Below, piece after piece: positions 43,865 through 53,940 of a stretch of DNA of 62,204 nucleotides. A program made the translations under genes and the position numbers. The notes under the pieces were generated by a model. The model saw only the letters and a program-made list of their open reading frames with translations, ran no database searches and was not told where the DNA came from. Each line of letters begins with the position of its first letter. The stretch's first letter is position 1. Source of the stretch: Planctomycetaceae bacterium (GTDB lineage: Bacteria; Planctomycetota; Planctomycetia; Planctomycetales; Planctomycetaceae); assembly GCA_024742875.1 (NCBI GenBank), contig JANSXP010000043.1, positions 1-62,204 of the forward strand, in the 5' to 3' direction.

Positions 43865-45679
43865 ATGAAGCGTTTCCCTGCTCTGCTGTTTCTGATTTCA
43901 CTGACTTTCCTCAGATGTGAGGGGGCCGCTGGACTGCCTCATTTTCTGATCATCACAGTTGACGATATGAACTGTGATTCCGTCGGCGCATTTGGCTGCC
44001 AGCTGCCGGACACGACTCCGAACATCGACCGGTTTGCCGCGACGGCGATGCGTTTCCAGCACGCCCATGTGCAGGTGGGCAATTGTTTTCCGTCCCGCAA
44101 TGTCCTGCTGTCAGGTCGTTATCCCCACAATACGGGTGTTGAGGGCTTCTATCAGATCCGGCAGCCACAGCATCCGCATCTGGTAGACATGCTGCAGCAG
44201 GCCGGATACTTCGTGGCCATTCGCGGTAAAGCCACGCACTCAACTCCCTTTCATCCTTACCACTGGGACGCCGATCTGTCGGTGCTCGAGGGGAAGAAAC
44301 AGGACATCAAAAACGCGGACAGCTATTATCGCTCTACAAAAACGGGCATCGCGCTGGCACAGGAAGCGGAAAAACCGTTCTGTTTGAATGTCAATATTTC
44401 GGATCCTCACAAGCCGTTTTACGCTCAGGGCAAACAGGGGGCGACGGTGCCTGATTCCAACGTGCCCAGTCGTGTGTTCACGGCGGAGGAGGTGCCGATC
44501 CCCGGGTTTCTGTTTGATCATCCGGACGTCCGCAAAGAGTTGGCGCACTATTACTCGTCGGTTCGACGTGCGGATGACTGTTTCGCGGCGGTGATGCGGG
44601 CGCTGGAGGAATCGGGAGAGGCGGAACGCACGATTGTCGTGTTTCTGTCAGACCATGGTATGCCCCTGCCATTTGCCAAAACGGCGCTGTGGCACCACAG
44701 CACTCATACGCCCTGGATCATGCGCTGGCCGGGTGTGACGAAGGCCGGTTCTGTTGACAGCGAGCACATGATTTCGGCCGTTGATCTGATGCCCACACTG
44801 CTGGACATCATTGGCGCTGATCACCCGGACGGGTTTGACGGTCGCTCGTTTGAAACGCTGCTGCGCGGCGAAGACCAGGACGACCGTGGAAGTGTCTACA
44901 AGGTTTACAATGAGAATTCCGGCGGCAACCGCAGTCCCATGCGCAGCGTGGAATCAAAAAAGTTTGGCTACCTGTTCAATCCCTGGTCTGATGGCACGAG
45001 AGTGTTCAAGACGGCAACGACCGGGACGGTCACTTACCGGACGATGAAAAAACTGGCCGAGTCCGACGCGCGAATGGCGGCGCGGCTGGAATTCTTCAAT
45101 CGCGGAGTGCCGGAAGAGTTTTATGACTATGGAAACGATCCCGATGCGCTGCACAACCTGATTAACGATCCGCGGTACGCGCCGCAGATTGCTGAGCACC
45201 GCGCAAGAATGCTCCGCTATATGGAGGAATCCGGCGATCATATGCTGGACGTCTTTCGACATCGTGAAGATGCGGCCGCCCGTGCCGCCTACGTGGAGCA
45301 GGTTCAGGCAGAAGCGGACGCCCGCCGCAAAAAGAAAAAGGCGGCCCAGCCACCGTCCGCCAAAAAACAGTATCGCAACCTGTTCCAGCTAACGATTCCC
45401 GAACAGGCTCATCGCGGCCAGGCATTTGTGGTCACCGTGAAGCACAGGCTTCCAGCCGCACTGGGCACTCAGCAGTTTCACGTCACGCTCAAAGACGCTG
45501 CAGGAAAGCGGATTGAGCGAGTTGTCGAATCCGCAAAAGGTCGGGGCCAGCTGGCGGTGTCCTTTGCTTTGGCGTCTGAACTGGAATCCGCATCCCTGCG
45601 AGTATCGGCCTTTGTTGGGAAGGACTACGCCACGAATCTGCTGCATAAAACGGAAGGTCCCGTACCTCTGGTGGACTGA
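43865..45679 (+). CDS. Sulfatase (heparan N-sulfatase/SGSH-like)
   Basis: A 604-residue exported sulfatase (signal LLFLISLTFLRCEGAAG). ITVDDMNCDS is the metal site; C74-F-P-S-R in GNCFPSRNVLLSGRYPH is a canonical formylglycine motif. SDPHKPFYAQG and VVFLSDHGMPLPFAKTALWHH fill the rest of the site. The wording resembles the sulfamidase/iduronate-sulfatase-like subgroup. After residue about 480 a Lys-rich linker (DARRKKKKAAQPPSAKKQ) leads to a beta domain of about 100 residues. It precedes the next sulfatase by 61 bases on the same strand and is likely co-transcribed with it. Confidence 0.93.
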   Translation: MKRFPALLFLISLTFLRCEGAAGLPHFLIITVDDMNCDSVGAFGCQLPDTTPNIDRFAATAMRFQHAHVQVGNCFPSRNVLLSGRYPHNTGVEGFYQIRQPQHPHLVDMLQQAGYFVAIRGKATHSTPFHPYHWDADLSVLEGKKQDIKNADSYYRSTKTGIALAQEAEKPFCLNVNISDPHKPFYAQGKQGATVPDSNVPSRVFTAEEVPIPGFLFDHPDVRKELAHYYSSVRRADDCFAAVMRALEESGEAERTIVVFLSDHGMPLPFAKTALWHHSTHTPWIMRWPGVTKAGSVDSEHMISAVDLMPTLLDIIGADHPDGFDGRSFETLLRGEDQDDRGSVYKVYNENSGGNRSPMRSVESKKFGYLFNPWSDGTRVFKTATTGTVTYRTMKKLAESDARMAARLEFFNRGVPEEFYDYGNDPDALHNLINDPRYAPQIAEHRARMLRYMEESGDHMLDVFRHREDAAARAAYVEQVQAEADARRKKKKAAQPPSAKKQYRNLFQLTIPEQAHRGQAFVVTVKHRLPAALGTQQFHVTLKDAAGKRIERVVESAKGRGQLAVSFALASELESASLRVSAFVGKDYATNLLHKTEGPVPLVD

Positions 45680-45740
45680 GCCGACTGCAAACTGCAAACT
45701 GAATCCGGCGATTGCCCACTGTCTGCTCTGAAAGTCACAC

Positions 45741-47207
45741 ATGCGTTTCAATGTCCGAAGTCTGTCTGTTTTCGTCCCTCTGCTGCTGTTGCTGCCATCG
45801 GGCAACGCCGCGGAACAACCCAATATCCTGTTCATCTTCCTCGATGATTTTGGCTGGCGGGACACCGCCTACATGGGGTCCGACTTCTACGAAACACCCC
45901 ACATCGATCGCCTCGCGGCACAGGGGATGGTGTTCGACAACGCCTACTCGGCGGCAGCCAACTGCGCGCCGGCCCGCGCGTGCCTGCTGTCGGGCCAGTA
46001 CACGCCCCGGCATCAGATTTTCAACGTGGGCACCAAACCCCGTGGCAGTGCCAGGCATCGACGCCTGGAGCATATCGGTGGCACAGACGTGCTCGATCCG
46101 AAGATCGTGACCTGGGCTCGACGACTGCAACAGGCGGGCTACACCACAGCCAGCATGGGCAAATGGCATTTGAGCAATGATCCGGTGCCCTACGGTTTTG
46201 ATATTAATATCGGTGGTTCTCATTCCGGCAGTCCGCCTCGAGGCTACTACCCGCCCCACAACGTGCCGGGTTTGAAAGACGCGCCCAAAGATGAATACCT
46301 GACCGATCGCCTCAGCGATGAAGCCGTGTCATTCATCCGCCAGCATCAGGACAAACCGTGGGCCCTGTATCTGACGCATTTTGCCGTCCATACGCCATTA
46401 AATGCCCGCAAAGACCTGGTCGCCAAATACGAGGCCAAAAAGCCAGGTCAACTGCACAACCATGTAGCAATGGCAACAATGATCGAAGCCGTGGATCAGG
46501 GGGTCGGTCGCATTCAGGCGGTTCTTGAAGAGCTGCAGCTGGTTGACAATACCGTGATCGTGTTCTTTTCTGACAACGGTGGATACGGCCCGGCCACGGA
46601 CATGAAGCCACTGAAAGGGTACAAGGGCACCTACTACGAAGGCGGAATTCGCGTCCCGTTTTTCGTGAAGTGGCCAGGTGTCGTCGAGCCGGGAAGTGAG
46701 TGTCATGAGCCAGTGATTGGTGTGGACATCTATCCGACGCTGTGCGAAATGGCGGGCACTGCCCTACCGGGCGATCAGGCAGTCGACGGCGTCAGCCTGA
46801 TGCCGCTGCTGGACGGCTCAAAGACGTCCCTGGGCGATCGGCCGATTTTCTGGCACTTCCCCGCTTATCTGCAGGCGTACCAGGTCTGGGATGAGCAGCG
46901 TGATCCGTTGTTTCGCTCGCGCCCGTGCAGCGTGATTCGATCTGGCCGATGGAAACTGCACCAGTATTTTGAGTCTGGCGATCTGGAACTCTACGACCTG
47001 GACAGCGATATTGGTGAGACGAACGATTTGAGTCAGTCACGACCGGAGGTGACCGCCGACCTGCTGGCTCGACTGACTGCCTGGCGAAAAGACATTGCTG
47101 CACCGGTTCCCGTAAAACCCAATCCTGCGTTTGATGCACAGGACGAAGCGCGGGCCATCGCGGCAAAATCTAAACCGGGCCGGGGCAGACAACGAAAACA
47201 ACGCTGA
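45741..47207 (+). CDS. Sulfatase (S1 family)
   Basis: A 488-residue exported sulfatase (signal LSVFVPLLLLLPSGNA, cut near residue 24). FLDDFGWRD is the metal site, C75-A-P-A-R is the canonical formylglycine motif, and GKWHLSNDPVP, THFAVHTPL and VFFSDNGGYGPATDMKP complete the active site. The C-terminus is basic (GRGRQRKQR). It is the second gene of a two-sulfatase plus-strand unit and converges on the sulfatase at 47284 with a 76-base gap. Confidence 0.94.
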   Translation: MRFNVRSLSVFVPLLLLLPSGNAAEQPNILFIFLDDFGWRDTAYMGSDFYETPHIDRLAAQGMVFDNAYSAAANCAPARACLLSGQYTPRHQIFNVGTKPRGSARHRRLEHIGGTDVLDPKIVTWARRLQQAGYTTASMGKWHLSNDPVPYGFDINIGGSHSGSPPRGYYPPHNVPGLKDAPKDEYLTDRLSDEAVSFIRQHQDKPWALYLTHFAVHTPLNARKDLVAKYEAKKPGQLHNHVAMATMIEAVDQGVGRIQAVLEELQLVDNTVIVFFSDNGGYGPATDMKPLKGYKGTYYEGGIRVPFFVKWPGVVEPGSECHEPVIGVDIYPTLCEMAGTALPGDQAVDGVSLMPLLDGSKTSLGDRPIFWHFPAYLQAYQVWDEQRDPLFRSRPCSVIRSGRWKLHQYFESGDLELYDLDSDIGETNDLSQSRPEVTADLLARLTAWRKDIAAPVPVKPNPAFDAQDEARAIAAKSKPGRGRQRKQR

Positions 47208-47283
47208 TTAAATTTGCCGGACTGATTTTGATGTGCGGAGTTCAGTGGCGCTCCACCAGAGCGGATTCGCCGTTTCCGGCAGC

Positions 47284-48819
47284 TCAGGGAGCCTCGTTTC
47301 TGTTGCTCAGTCGCGGCGCTGAATAGCCCTGCTGTCGAATGGTGGTCAGTTTTTGCTGCAGCCGTTTCACAACTTCCGGGTGCTGGGCGGCCAGGTTACG
47401 CGTCTGGCCAATGTCGTCACTCAGATCGTACAGTTCCACTGGCAGGTCGTCGTTGCGGATGCCGCGTCGCTTTTCCCAGCCTTCGCTGCCTCCGGAGACG
47501 TACCCCGTTTTGGCGTTGATTAACAGCCAGTTGTCATCGCGAATCGCATACTGGTCTGCCTTCGTATTGTGGATGTGGGTTGTTCTGACGGCGTCGGCCC
47601 TGCCCTGAAGCAGAGGCAACAGGCTGTGGGAGTCTTCTGCAGCGTCATCGGGCAGCGCGGCGCCCGTGATGTCGGCCAGGGTGGCCATGAGGTCGATCTG
47701 ACTGACCAGCGCGTCCGAAATACGTCCTGGCGTGGTGACACCGGGCCAGCGAATCAGGAACGGGACATGGTGGCCGCCCTCGTAGATGTCTCGCTTCAGA
47801 CCGCGCAACGGGTGTGATGACCAGTGACCGTACTTTTCGTCCCGGGCGTACGCATACCTTTCCGGTCCGTTGTCGGCTGTGAAGATGACAACCGTGTTGT
47901 CCGCCAGGCCGCTGTCGGCAAGCGCTGTGAGCAGCTGGCCAGCGGCATCATCTGTTTCCACGACAAAATCGCCGTACGCACCTGCCTGGGAACGTCCGTC
48001 AAATTGGTCATTGGGAATGATGGGAGCGTGTGGAGACGGAAATGCAAAGTACAGAAAGAACGGCTGGTCGGTTTCCGCCTGCGTGCGAATGAAGTCCACG
48101 CCACGGCGGGTTGTGGTGGGGATGTTTTGGTACGGATTCCATGTGGAAAGCATGGGGCCCGGTCGGCACTCCCAGCGTCCTTCTTTGATGGGAGGCCACA
48201 GCGAACTGTCCATCATCACATCGGGCGGCACGGGAACACGATCATTCTCAATCCAGCAATAGGGCGGAAAGTTGATCACCGTGTCGCCAAAGTACGAATC
48301 AAATCCATGTGCCAGTGGACCGTCGGGAATTGGCCGGCTCCAGTCGAATGCGTCCGGACCCCAGGCGGCCGATCGGCCTTTCCCAATTCGTTTGGCGTTT
48401 GGTTTGCGAATGGCCTCCCAGTCCCAGCCAAGGTGCCACTTGCCGATGGCGGCCGTGCAGTAGCCCTGCTCCCTGAGCATTTCCGGCAGGGTGAGTCTTT
48501 CCGGACGGAAGACGGATCCTCCCAGTGCCCCAACGATGTTGTGAAAATCTCGCCAGTGATGTCGCCCTGTCAGCAGCGCGTAGCGGCTGGGGGTGCAGAT
48601 CCCGGATGATGAATGGCCATCCGTAAAACGAATGCCGCCGGCTGCCAGTTTATCCAGGTGGGGTGTTGGGATTTTCGACTGGGCGTGATAACAGCCCAGA
48701 TCACCGAAACCGAGGTCGTCAGCATACAGGATGAGGATGTTCGGCTTTTGGGCGTCAGCCGAATTCTGACCTGCCGCCAGGGCGCCGCAGAGGGCGGAAA
48801 GAATCAGGAATCGTTTCAT
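47284..48819 (-). CDS. Sulfatase (arylsulfatase type)
   Basis: A 511-residue exported sulfatase (signal [19 protein letters not shown]). [13 protein letters not shown] is the metal site, C75-T-P-S-R is the canonical formylglycine motif, and [21 protein letters not shown] and [20 protein letters not shown] complete the site. A central insert (residues about 150-235) with several Trp and Cys residues may shape the substrate pocket. It is the last gene of a four-gene minus-strand series, starting 41 bases after the esterase-DUF1080 gene's stop. Confidence 0.94.
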   Translation of the reverse strand: MKRFLILSALCGALAAGQNSADAQKPNILILYADDLGFGDLGCYHAQSKIPTPHLDKLAAGGIRFTDGHSSSGICTPSRYALLTGRHHWRDFHNIVGALGGSVFRPERLTLPEMLREQGYCTAAIGKWHLGWDWEAIRKPNAKRIGKGRSAAWGPDAFDWSRPIPDGPLAHGFDSYFGDTVINFPPYCWIENDRVPVPPDVMMDSSLWPPIKEGRWECRPGPMLSTWNPYQNIPTTTRRGVDFIRTQAETDQPFFLYFAFPSPHAPIIPNDQFDGRSQAGAYGDFVVETDDAAGQLLTALADSGLADNTVVIFTADNGPERYAYARDEKYGHWSSHPLRGLKRDIYEGGHHVPFLIRWPGVTTPGRISDALVSQIDLMATLADITGAALPDDAAEDSHSLLPLLQGRADAVRTTHIHNTKADQYAIRDDNWLLINAKTGYVSGGSEGWEKRRGIRNDDLPVELYDLSDDIGQTRNLAAQHPEVVKRLQQKLTTIRQQGYSAPRLSNRNEAP

Positions 48820-48860
48820 GCGTGGATCGCTTAGAGTGAGACAGAAATCACCAGTGACCG

Positions 48861-50924
48861 TTAGTGGCGGATCAGGGGCTTCAGTTGAATGTTTCGATAT
48901 CGCACGGACGTGTGATCGCCCTGCAGGTAAACAGGACCAGGCAGCGAATCATCAGCATTCAATGCGCCATTGGTGCAGCCTTCCAGCGGTTGATTGTCAA
49001 TGACAGTAATGCCGTTGAGCACCACTGTGATGTGTCGATCCACGAGAGTGATGTTGTAACTCTGCCATTCGCCGCCTCCGCGTCCATGCATCCCCATTGG
49101 CAGGATGCGGTTGAAGACCGCGCCAACTCCGTGGGTGCCCTGCATGCGACTGTCACGATCCACCACCTGAACTTCATAGCGTCCTTTCAGGTAAACGCCG
49201 CTGTTGCCGCCGGATGGCACATTGAATTCCAGCGACAGCTGGAAGTCATCGAATTCGGCTTCTGTCCGCAGATTGCCGTATTTGGCGTAGGGACTGAAGG
49301 ACGTCTTGGGTGTGTCGTTCCAGAGGACACCGTCCACCACTTTCCAGCAACTGGTCTGTTGGGGATTGGTGAGTTTCCACCCTGTCAGATCGCGTCCGTT
49401 GAACAGACTCACAGCGGGGCCGAAATTCAGTCGTGATAGATCCGGTTTGTCCGGCAGAGGGGCAATACGACGGGCGAAAAACGTCTGCTCCTGCAGGGTG
49501 CCGTCGGGCTTTGGACGTGTCAGTGTGATCGTCATGCGGTCCTGATCAACGCTCGCTTTGTGCTTCGTCAGTCGCTTCTTTCCGGTGTAGGGGCCTCCCG
49601 GGTATTCCGGATCACCGACAGCCCGCTGCTGCGAGAAGCACAGGGCCTGACCTTCAAACGCGATTTCAGGAAACGGACTGGACGGTGCGCCCACCGTCCA
49701 CATTTCTCCGGACAGCCCGCCGAGATTTTCATACAGGTGCAGCCAGGCCGCACTGCCGCCTGGTAATTTGACCGCCCATTTGCCGACATAGGCGGCGATG
49801 GTCCCGGCGTCACTGTGGGCCACGTGTGTTGGCGAGTCAGGAGGTGGTGGGGAGGGTGACTGCAGATGCTGTTTGAAGAAAGCGACGACCTGATCGTGGA
49901 TTTCCGGTTGTTTGAAAAAACCGTGCCCTGCCCCTTCGACGACGATCAGATCTGCCGCAACGCCGGCCGACTTCAGTTTCTGTCGCAGTGATTCGCTCTG
50001 GTTCAGCGGGACCAGGGGATCCTGATCGCCGTGCACAAACAGAAACGGAGGGTCGGTTGGGGAAACATACGTGGCCGGGCTGGCGGCGCGAGCCCGCTCA
50101 GGGTGATCGGCAATCCGGCCCCCCAGCAGTTTGGTTTCCGGCCATGTTTCAGGAGGCTGGTTCTGTCCCGGTTTGGTGCGGACGTGCTCACCCATTGTGA
50201 TCATGTCGGTGGGCCCAAAATAGTCGCAGACTGCCTGCACCTTGCTGCCAAACTTCTGCTCTCCCAGTGAGCCTTCCAGTTCCGAGACCTCACCGCTGGT
50301 CCCGACCAGGGCCGCCAGATGTCCGCCCGCTGAAGCGCCCCACACTCCGAATCGTTCAGCATCAATTCCAAAGCTGCGTGCGTGTTTGCGAAGGTAGCGA
50401 ATGGCGGCTTTGCAGTCGTGAATCTGGGCGGGGAAAACGGCATCAGACGTGAGCCGATAGTTGATGGAGGCCAGCGCGAAACCGTGCTTCAGCACAAAAC
50501 TGTTGCGGGCGATCAGGTCTTTCGATCCTTTTTGCCAGCCGCCACCGTGAATCCAGATGATCAGCGGGATTCGTTCTCGCGGATTTGTGTCTGCCGGAAG
50601 GTAAAGGTCGAGTGTGTGACGCGGGTGCCCGTCCGGCACATATGCCATGTTCTCAAACATGCGAGTGCCGACTGGCAGTTGTGCTCGATCTTGCTCAACA
50701 CGCAGCTGGAGTCGCTGCAGCGCCTGGCGTTCTGTCCTATCCAGGCGTCCGTCAGCGTTGCCATCGGCCACATGTGACAGCGGGCGTGTCTGATCGCGCG
50801 AGGGGGCACTGCCCGCTGCAGCCTCATCCCGCTGTCCGGCGACCGAGGGGGGGAGGCACAGCAGCATCAGCAGAAGGCATCTGCAATCGAAGGCTGGCAG
50901 GAGAACGCTGGGGATTCGGCACAT
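48861..50924 (-). CDS. Esterase-DUF1080 three-domain fusion
   Basis: A 687-residue exported protein (hydrophobic leader [17 protein letters not shown]). A possible single EF-hand-like loop ([12 protein letters not shown]) comes near residue 54. Residues about 95-355 are an alpha/beta hydrolase of the BD-FAE/carbohydrate-esterase kind: HGGGW (126-130, oxyanion hole), nucleophile Ser198 in GASAGGH, Asp302 in [10 protein letters not shown], His334 in GAGHGFF. Residues about 370-490 are a beta domain found before DUF1080 in related proteins. Residues about 505-687 are DUF1080 ([31 protein letters not shown]). It probably deacylates and then cleaves a glycan. I chose the ATG at 50924. It lies between sialidase and sulfatase in the series. 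Confidence 0.9.
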   Translation of the reverse strand: MCRIPSVLLPAFDCRCLLLMLLCLPPSVAGQRDEAAAGSAPSRDQTRPLSHVADGNADGRLDRTERQALQRLQLRVEQDRAQLPVGTRMFENMAYVPDGHPRHTLDLYLPADTNPRERIPLIIWIHGGGWQKGSKDLIARNSFVLKHGFALASINYRLTSDAVFPAQIHDCKAAIRYLRKHARSFGIDAERFGVWGASAGGHLAALVGTSGEVSELEGSLGEQKFGSKVQAVCDYFGPTDMITMGEHVRTKPGQNQPPETWPETKLLGGRIADHPERARAASPATYVSPTDPPFLFVHGDQDPLVPLNQSESLRQKLKSAGVAADLIVVEGAGHGFFKQPEIHDQVVAFFKQHLQSPSPPPPDSPTHVAHSDAGTIAAYVGKWAVKLPGGSAAWLHLYENLGGLSGEMWTVGAPSSPFPEIAFEGQALCFSQQRAVGDPEYPGGPYTGKKRLTKHKASVDQDRMTITLTRPKPDGTLQEQTFFARRIAPLPDKPDLSRLNFGPAVSLFNGRDLTGWKLTNPQQTSCWKVVDGVLWNDTPKTSFSPYAKYGNLRTEAEFDDFQLSLEFNVPSGGNSGVYLKGRYEVQVVDRDSRMQGTHGVGAVFNRILPMGMHGRGGGEWQSYNITLVDRHITVVLNGITVIDNQPLEGCTNGALNADDSLPGPVYLQGDHTSVRYRNIQLKPLIRH

Positions 50925-51040
50925 GGCACACGTTTTCTGAGTGGAGAGCCGGGAAACACAAGGAGTCTGTTCGGGGGCAGCATGGTGTCGCACCAGTGAT
51001 GATCGCCCTCCGTTTGTCCGGTGACTGGTATTCTGGACCA

Positions 51041-52204
51041 TCAGCCAGTCAGAGACCAGCGGGCCATACGCAGCTGGGCGTTCGGCCCGCCTTTCAGCTT
51101 CTCATACCATACGGTGACGAAGCTCCCGCCAGAGAGCTCTGCGGTGGATGGGTAGCCCAGATCCGTGGACGTGGCATCGCCGTACAGCATCAGCGGTGCC
51201 GACCAGCTGACACCATGGTTCTCACTGAGTCTGACCTGATTGCCAATGGGCGACCGTCGGTGTCCGTAGGTCATCATCAGGCGATTGTCTTTCAGCCGAA
51301 GCAGATGTGACGGCAGCCCCCAGGTTCCGATGTCATAGGGAACAGCCCATGATTTTCCGCCGTCCGTGGAATGCGTCTGCAGCGTTTCCCGATTGTTTGT
51401 GGGGTTGTGATTGCGGATCTGCACAATCAGTCGGCCGTCGGCCGCTTCAACGCCGTGCAGCTCATGATATTGCCGATGATCATCGCCAGGACGCGTTGGG
51501 ATTTCCGAGACAACATTCCACGATCGACCGTCATCGCGGGAGTCACACACCAGCACTTTTCGATCGTCCGTCCACAGCGCGACGCCTGGATACAACAATC
51601 GTCCGTCCGACAGGCTGATGGGGCCGTGCGGGCTGTTGACCGGAACGCGTGTCGCTGGTGCCCACGATTGTCCGTCGTCCTCTGAACGAATAATCCAGGT
51701 GCCGAGTTGTGCCTGGTGCTGACCGGAGGACGTCCGTTCGTGAGCCGCCCGCCATCGCGCCAGCTTGTGCGGTGAAAAAACGGGGCGATCAGACGCTGCA
51801 GACGCAATCGCTCGCTGGAGGGTCGGTTCGTAGGCCAGTGACGTGAACGTGGTGACCAGAAGGGTGCCGGCTGCGGACTGCACAATGCCGGCGTCCCGAT
51901 CGTCAATGGGGCCATCCAGAATGGTGCGACTGAATGTCCACGACTGGCCATCGTCAAAGCTGCGAATCAGATCCACACGTCCAAACGGACAAACATGCGA
52001 TTCCCGACCTCCCGAGCAAACCACCGACAGAGTGCCGTTCGCCTGTCGGGTGAGTGTCGGCCAGCCATGATATCGATCCTCGTCCAGACTGATCGTGCGG
52101 ATCTCATCGACTCTCAATTCTGTGCGCTGAGGCTGGCCAAGACTCTGGCGACTCAGCGCCGATCCGGCGAGAACAGTTTGCAGAAATGTACGGCGACGTG
52201 GCAT
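51041..52204 (-). CDS. Sialidase-type BNR/Asp-box hydrolase
   Basis: A 387-residue six-bladed-propeller protein, probably an exo-alpha-sialidase. It has a Tat-like leader (RRRTFLQTVLAGSALS), hence export is likely. Five Asp boxes (S-x-D/N-x-G-x-x-W) are visible: SFDDGQSW, SEDDGQSW, SRDDGRSW, STDGGKSW and SENHGVSW. The Arg residues that bind sialate carboxyl cannot be confirmed by eye, so a related glycosidase or a binding protein is possible. I chose the ATG at 52204. It starts 28 bases after the upstream sulfatase stop and precedes the esterase fusion by 116 bases. Confidence 0.82.
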   Translation of the reverse strand: MPRRRTFLQTVLAGSALSRQSLGQPQRTELRVDEIRTISLDEDRYHGWPTLTRQANGTLSVVCSGGRESHVCPFGRVDLIRSFDDGQSWTFSRTILDGPIDDRDAGIVQSAAGTLLVTTFTSLAYEPTLQRAIASAASDRPVFSPHKLARWRAAHERTSSGQHQAQLGTWIIRSEDDGQSWAPATRVPVNSPHGPISLSDGRLLYPGVALWTDDRKVLVCDSRDDGRSWNVVSEIPTRPGDDHRQYHELHGVEAADGRLIVQIRNHNPTNNRETLQTHSTDGGKSWAVPYDIGTWGLPSHLLRLKDNRLMMTYGHRRSPIGNQVRLSENHGVSWSAPLMLYGDATSTDLGYPSTAELSGGSFVTVWYEKLKGGPNAQLRMARWSLTG

Positions 52205-52232
52205 GGTGGGACCCTGTTGAGCAAAAACGAAG

Positions 52233-53795
52233 TCAGCCGGGAGGATGATTCGGCGAGGGGGGACGTGGCGTCTGATCGCCTGACGGCGCCACGTACGGCA
52301 GACTCCACGAAGGACGTTCTTTGGTTTCCAGCAGCGAGCGCCGGCCGTCATGGTGAGGATTCATGGTGGGAATTTCGGCCGGCACAGAGGCGATCCAGTC
52401 GAGCAGCTTTTTTCGCAGTTGACGAGCGACTTCAGGCTTCGTCTGTGCCAGATTGTGCTGTTCGCTCAGATCCTGTTTCAGGTTGTAAAGTTCGGTTCGC
52501 TGACCGAGGTGATAGGCGTGTCTGGCGTCGTACCAGTCGCCAAAGTATTCGATCAGTTTGAAATCACCTTCGCGAATGACGGCCGCCGGTGTGGATTTCC
52601 ACCGCAGATCGTACAACGGCATGTACCAATACAGCGCACGCGGCGGGATTGAGCCGCCCCGCAGCACTGGCGTCAGGTCCACGCCATCTTCCGCTTCCCT
52701 GTCCGGGACCGGCTGACCGGCAATGCTCAGCAGTGTGGGCAGCCAGTCCACCACGTGGATGGGAACCTCTGACGTGACGCCAGCCGGTACTTCGCCCGGC
52801 CATCGGACCAGGCACGGCACACGGATTCCCCCTTCGTAGACAGACCCTTTGCCTTCGCGCAGCGGAGCGTTGTCAAACTGCCGTTCTTTTGTCGTCAGCG
52901 GGTGACTGCCATCCAGAGGTGCGTCATCCCACTGCGGCAGATTGAATGACGTGTCGATGCCCCCGTTGTCGCTGAGAAAAACGACGACCGTTCGCCGGCT
53001 CAGGTTCAGTTCATCCAGTTTTTCCAGCAGGCGGCCCACCGAATGATCCAGGTGTTCAATGGCGGCCAGGTACGTGGCATTGTGCAGACCCGTTTCCGGT
53101 GCTCCCTGCCGGGCATAACGGCGCACCAGAGCGTCTGGTGCTGTCACCCTGTTGTGCAGCGTGTGGTGCGACAGGTAATAGAACCAGGGTTCGCTCTGAT
53201 GACGTTCGATAAAATCAATCGCGCAGTCTGTGAGATGGTCGACCCACTTGTCGCCGTCATTCTGACTGCCGGGCCCGGCAGGCGCCACTTCATCAAAGCC
53301 AAACAGACACGCCGATTTCTGTTTGAGGTAAACATAGTGGCCGTGTTCGCTGTTGGTCAGGTGCCATTTGCCTCCCATCCCGGTGGCGTAGCCAGCCTGC
53401 TTCAGTTGATGTGGCAGACGGCACTGCTGCGGCAGCAGCTGCAGTCGAAAAGCGGGCTCCCGTATCGGGGCCCACGGAGTGCCATACCAGCCGATAACAT
53501 GCCACATGCCATTGCGTGCTGTGTGCTGACCGGTGAGCAAAGACGCGCGGGTCGGTGTGCACTGGGGAGTCACATAAGCATCTGTAAAACGCATGCCTTC
53601 GGATGCAATGCGGTCCAGGGCGGGAGTCCGGACAAGTGTGTTGCCATAACAGGACGGTGTCGTCCAGCCCTGGTCATCCGTGAGGATAAACAGGATGTTG
53701 GGGCGCTCGATCTGCTCGCAGCATCCGCTGACAGAAGCGGGGCCGCTCGCCAGCAGCCACGCGATGGAAATGGCAGTCAGGTGGAAACGATCCAT
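52233..53795 (-). CDS. Sulfatase (S1 family)
   Basis: A 520-residue exported sulfatase (signal LTAISIAWLLASGPASVSG). FILTDDQGWTTPSCYG is the metal site, C79-T-P-T-R is a canonical formylglycine motif, and GGKWHLTNSEHGHYV, YLSHHTLHNRV and VVFLSDNGGIDTSFNLPQW complete the site. The C-terminus is Pro-rich (PRPPSPNHPPG). It is the first gene of the minus-strand series sulfatase-sialidase-esterase/DUF1080-sulfatase, so its upstream region should hold the operon promoter; none was recognised by eye. Confidence 0.93.
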   Translation of the reverse strand: MDRFHLTAISIAWLLASGPASVSGCCEQIERPNILFILTDDQGWTTPSCYGNTLVRTPALDRIASEGMRFTDAYVTPQCTPTRASLLTGQHTARNGMWHVIGWYGTPWAPIREPAFRLQLLPQQCRLPHQLKQAGYATGMGGKWHLTNSEHGHYVYLKQKSACLFGFDEVAPAGPGSQNDGDKWVDHLTDCAIDFIERHQSEPWFYYLSHHTLHNRVTAPDALVRRYARQGAPETGLHNATYLAAIEHLDHSVGRLLEKLDELNLSRRTVVVFLSDNGGIDTSFNLPQWDDAPLDGSHPLTTKERQFDNAPLREGKGSVYEGGIRVPCLVRWPGEVPAGVTSEVPIHVVDWLPTLLSIAGQPVPDREAEDGVDLTPVLRGGSIPPRALYWYMPLYDLRWKSTPAAVIREGDFKLIEYFGDWYDARHAYHLGQRTELYNLKQDLSEQHNLAQTKPEVARQLRKKLLDWIASVPAEIPTMNPHHDGRRSLLETKERPSWSLPYVAPSGDQTPRPPSPNHPPG

Positions 53796-53940
53796 GGCGA
53801 CTCGGTCAGGCAGGTGTTGGGACGATCGTCGTCAGCAGCTACCTTAAACAGTCCACCATGATTGACAAGCCTGCAGCGGACAAGCCAGCCGCCTGCAGGG
53901 TGTTGCCCAGGCTCGCTTCGTCACGGCTCCGCGAACCGCG

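Noticed and set aside
42582-43901. 439-residue minus-strand open frame opposite the rimK-like gene
   Set aside because: It mirrors the ATP-grasp gene, has shadow-type composition and no recognisable motif.
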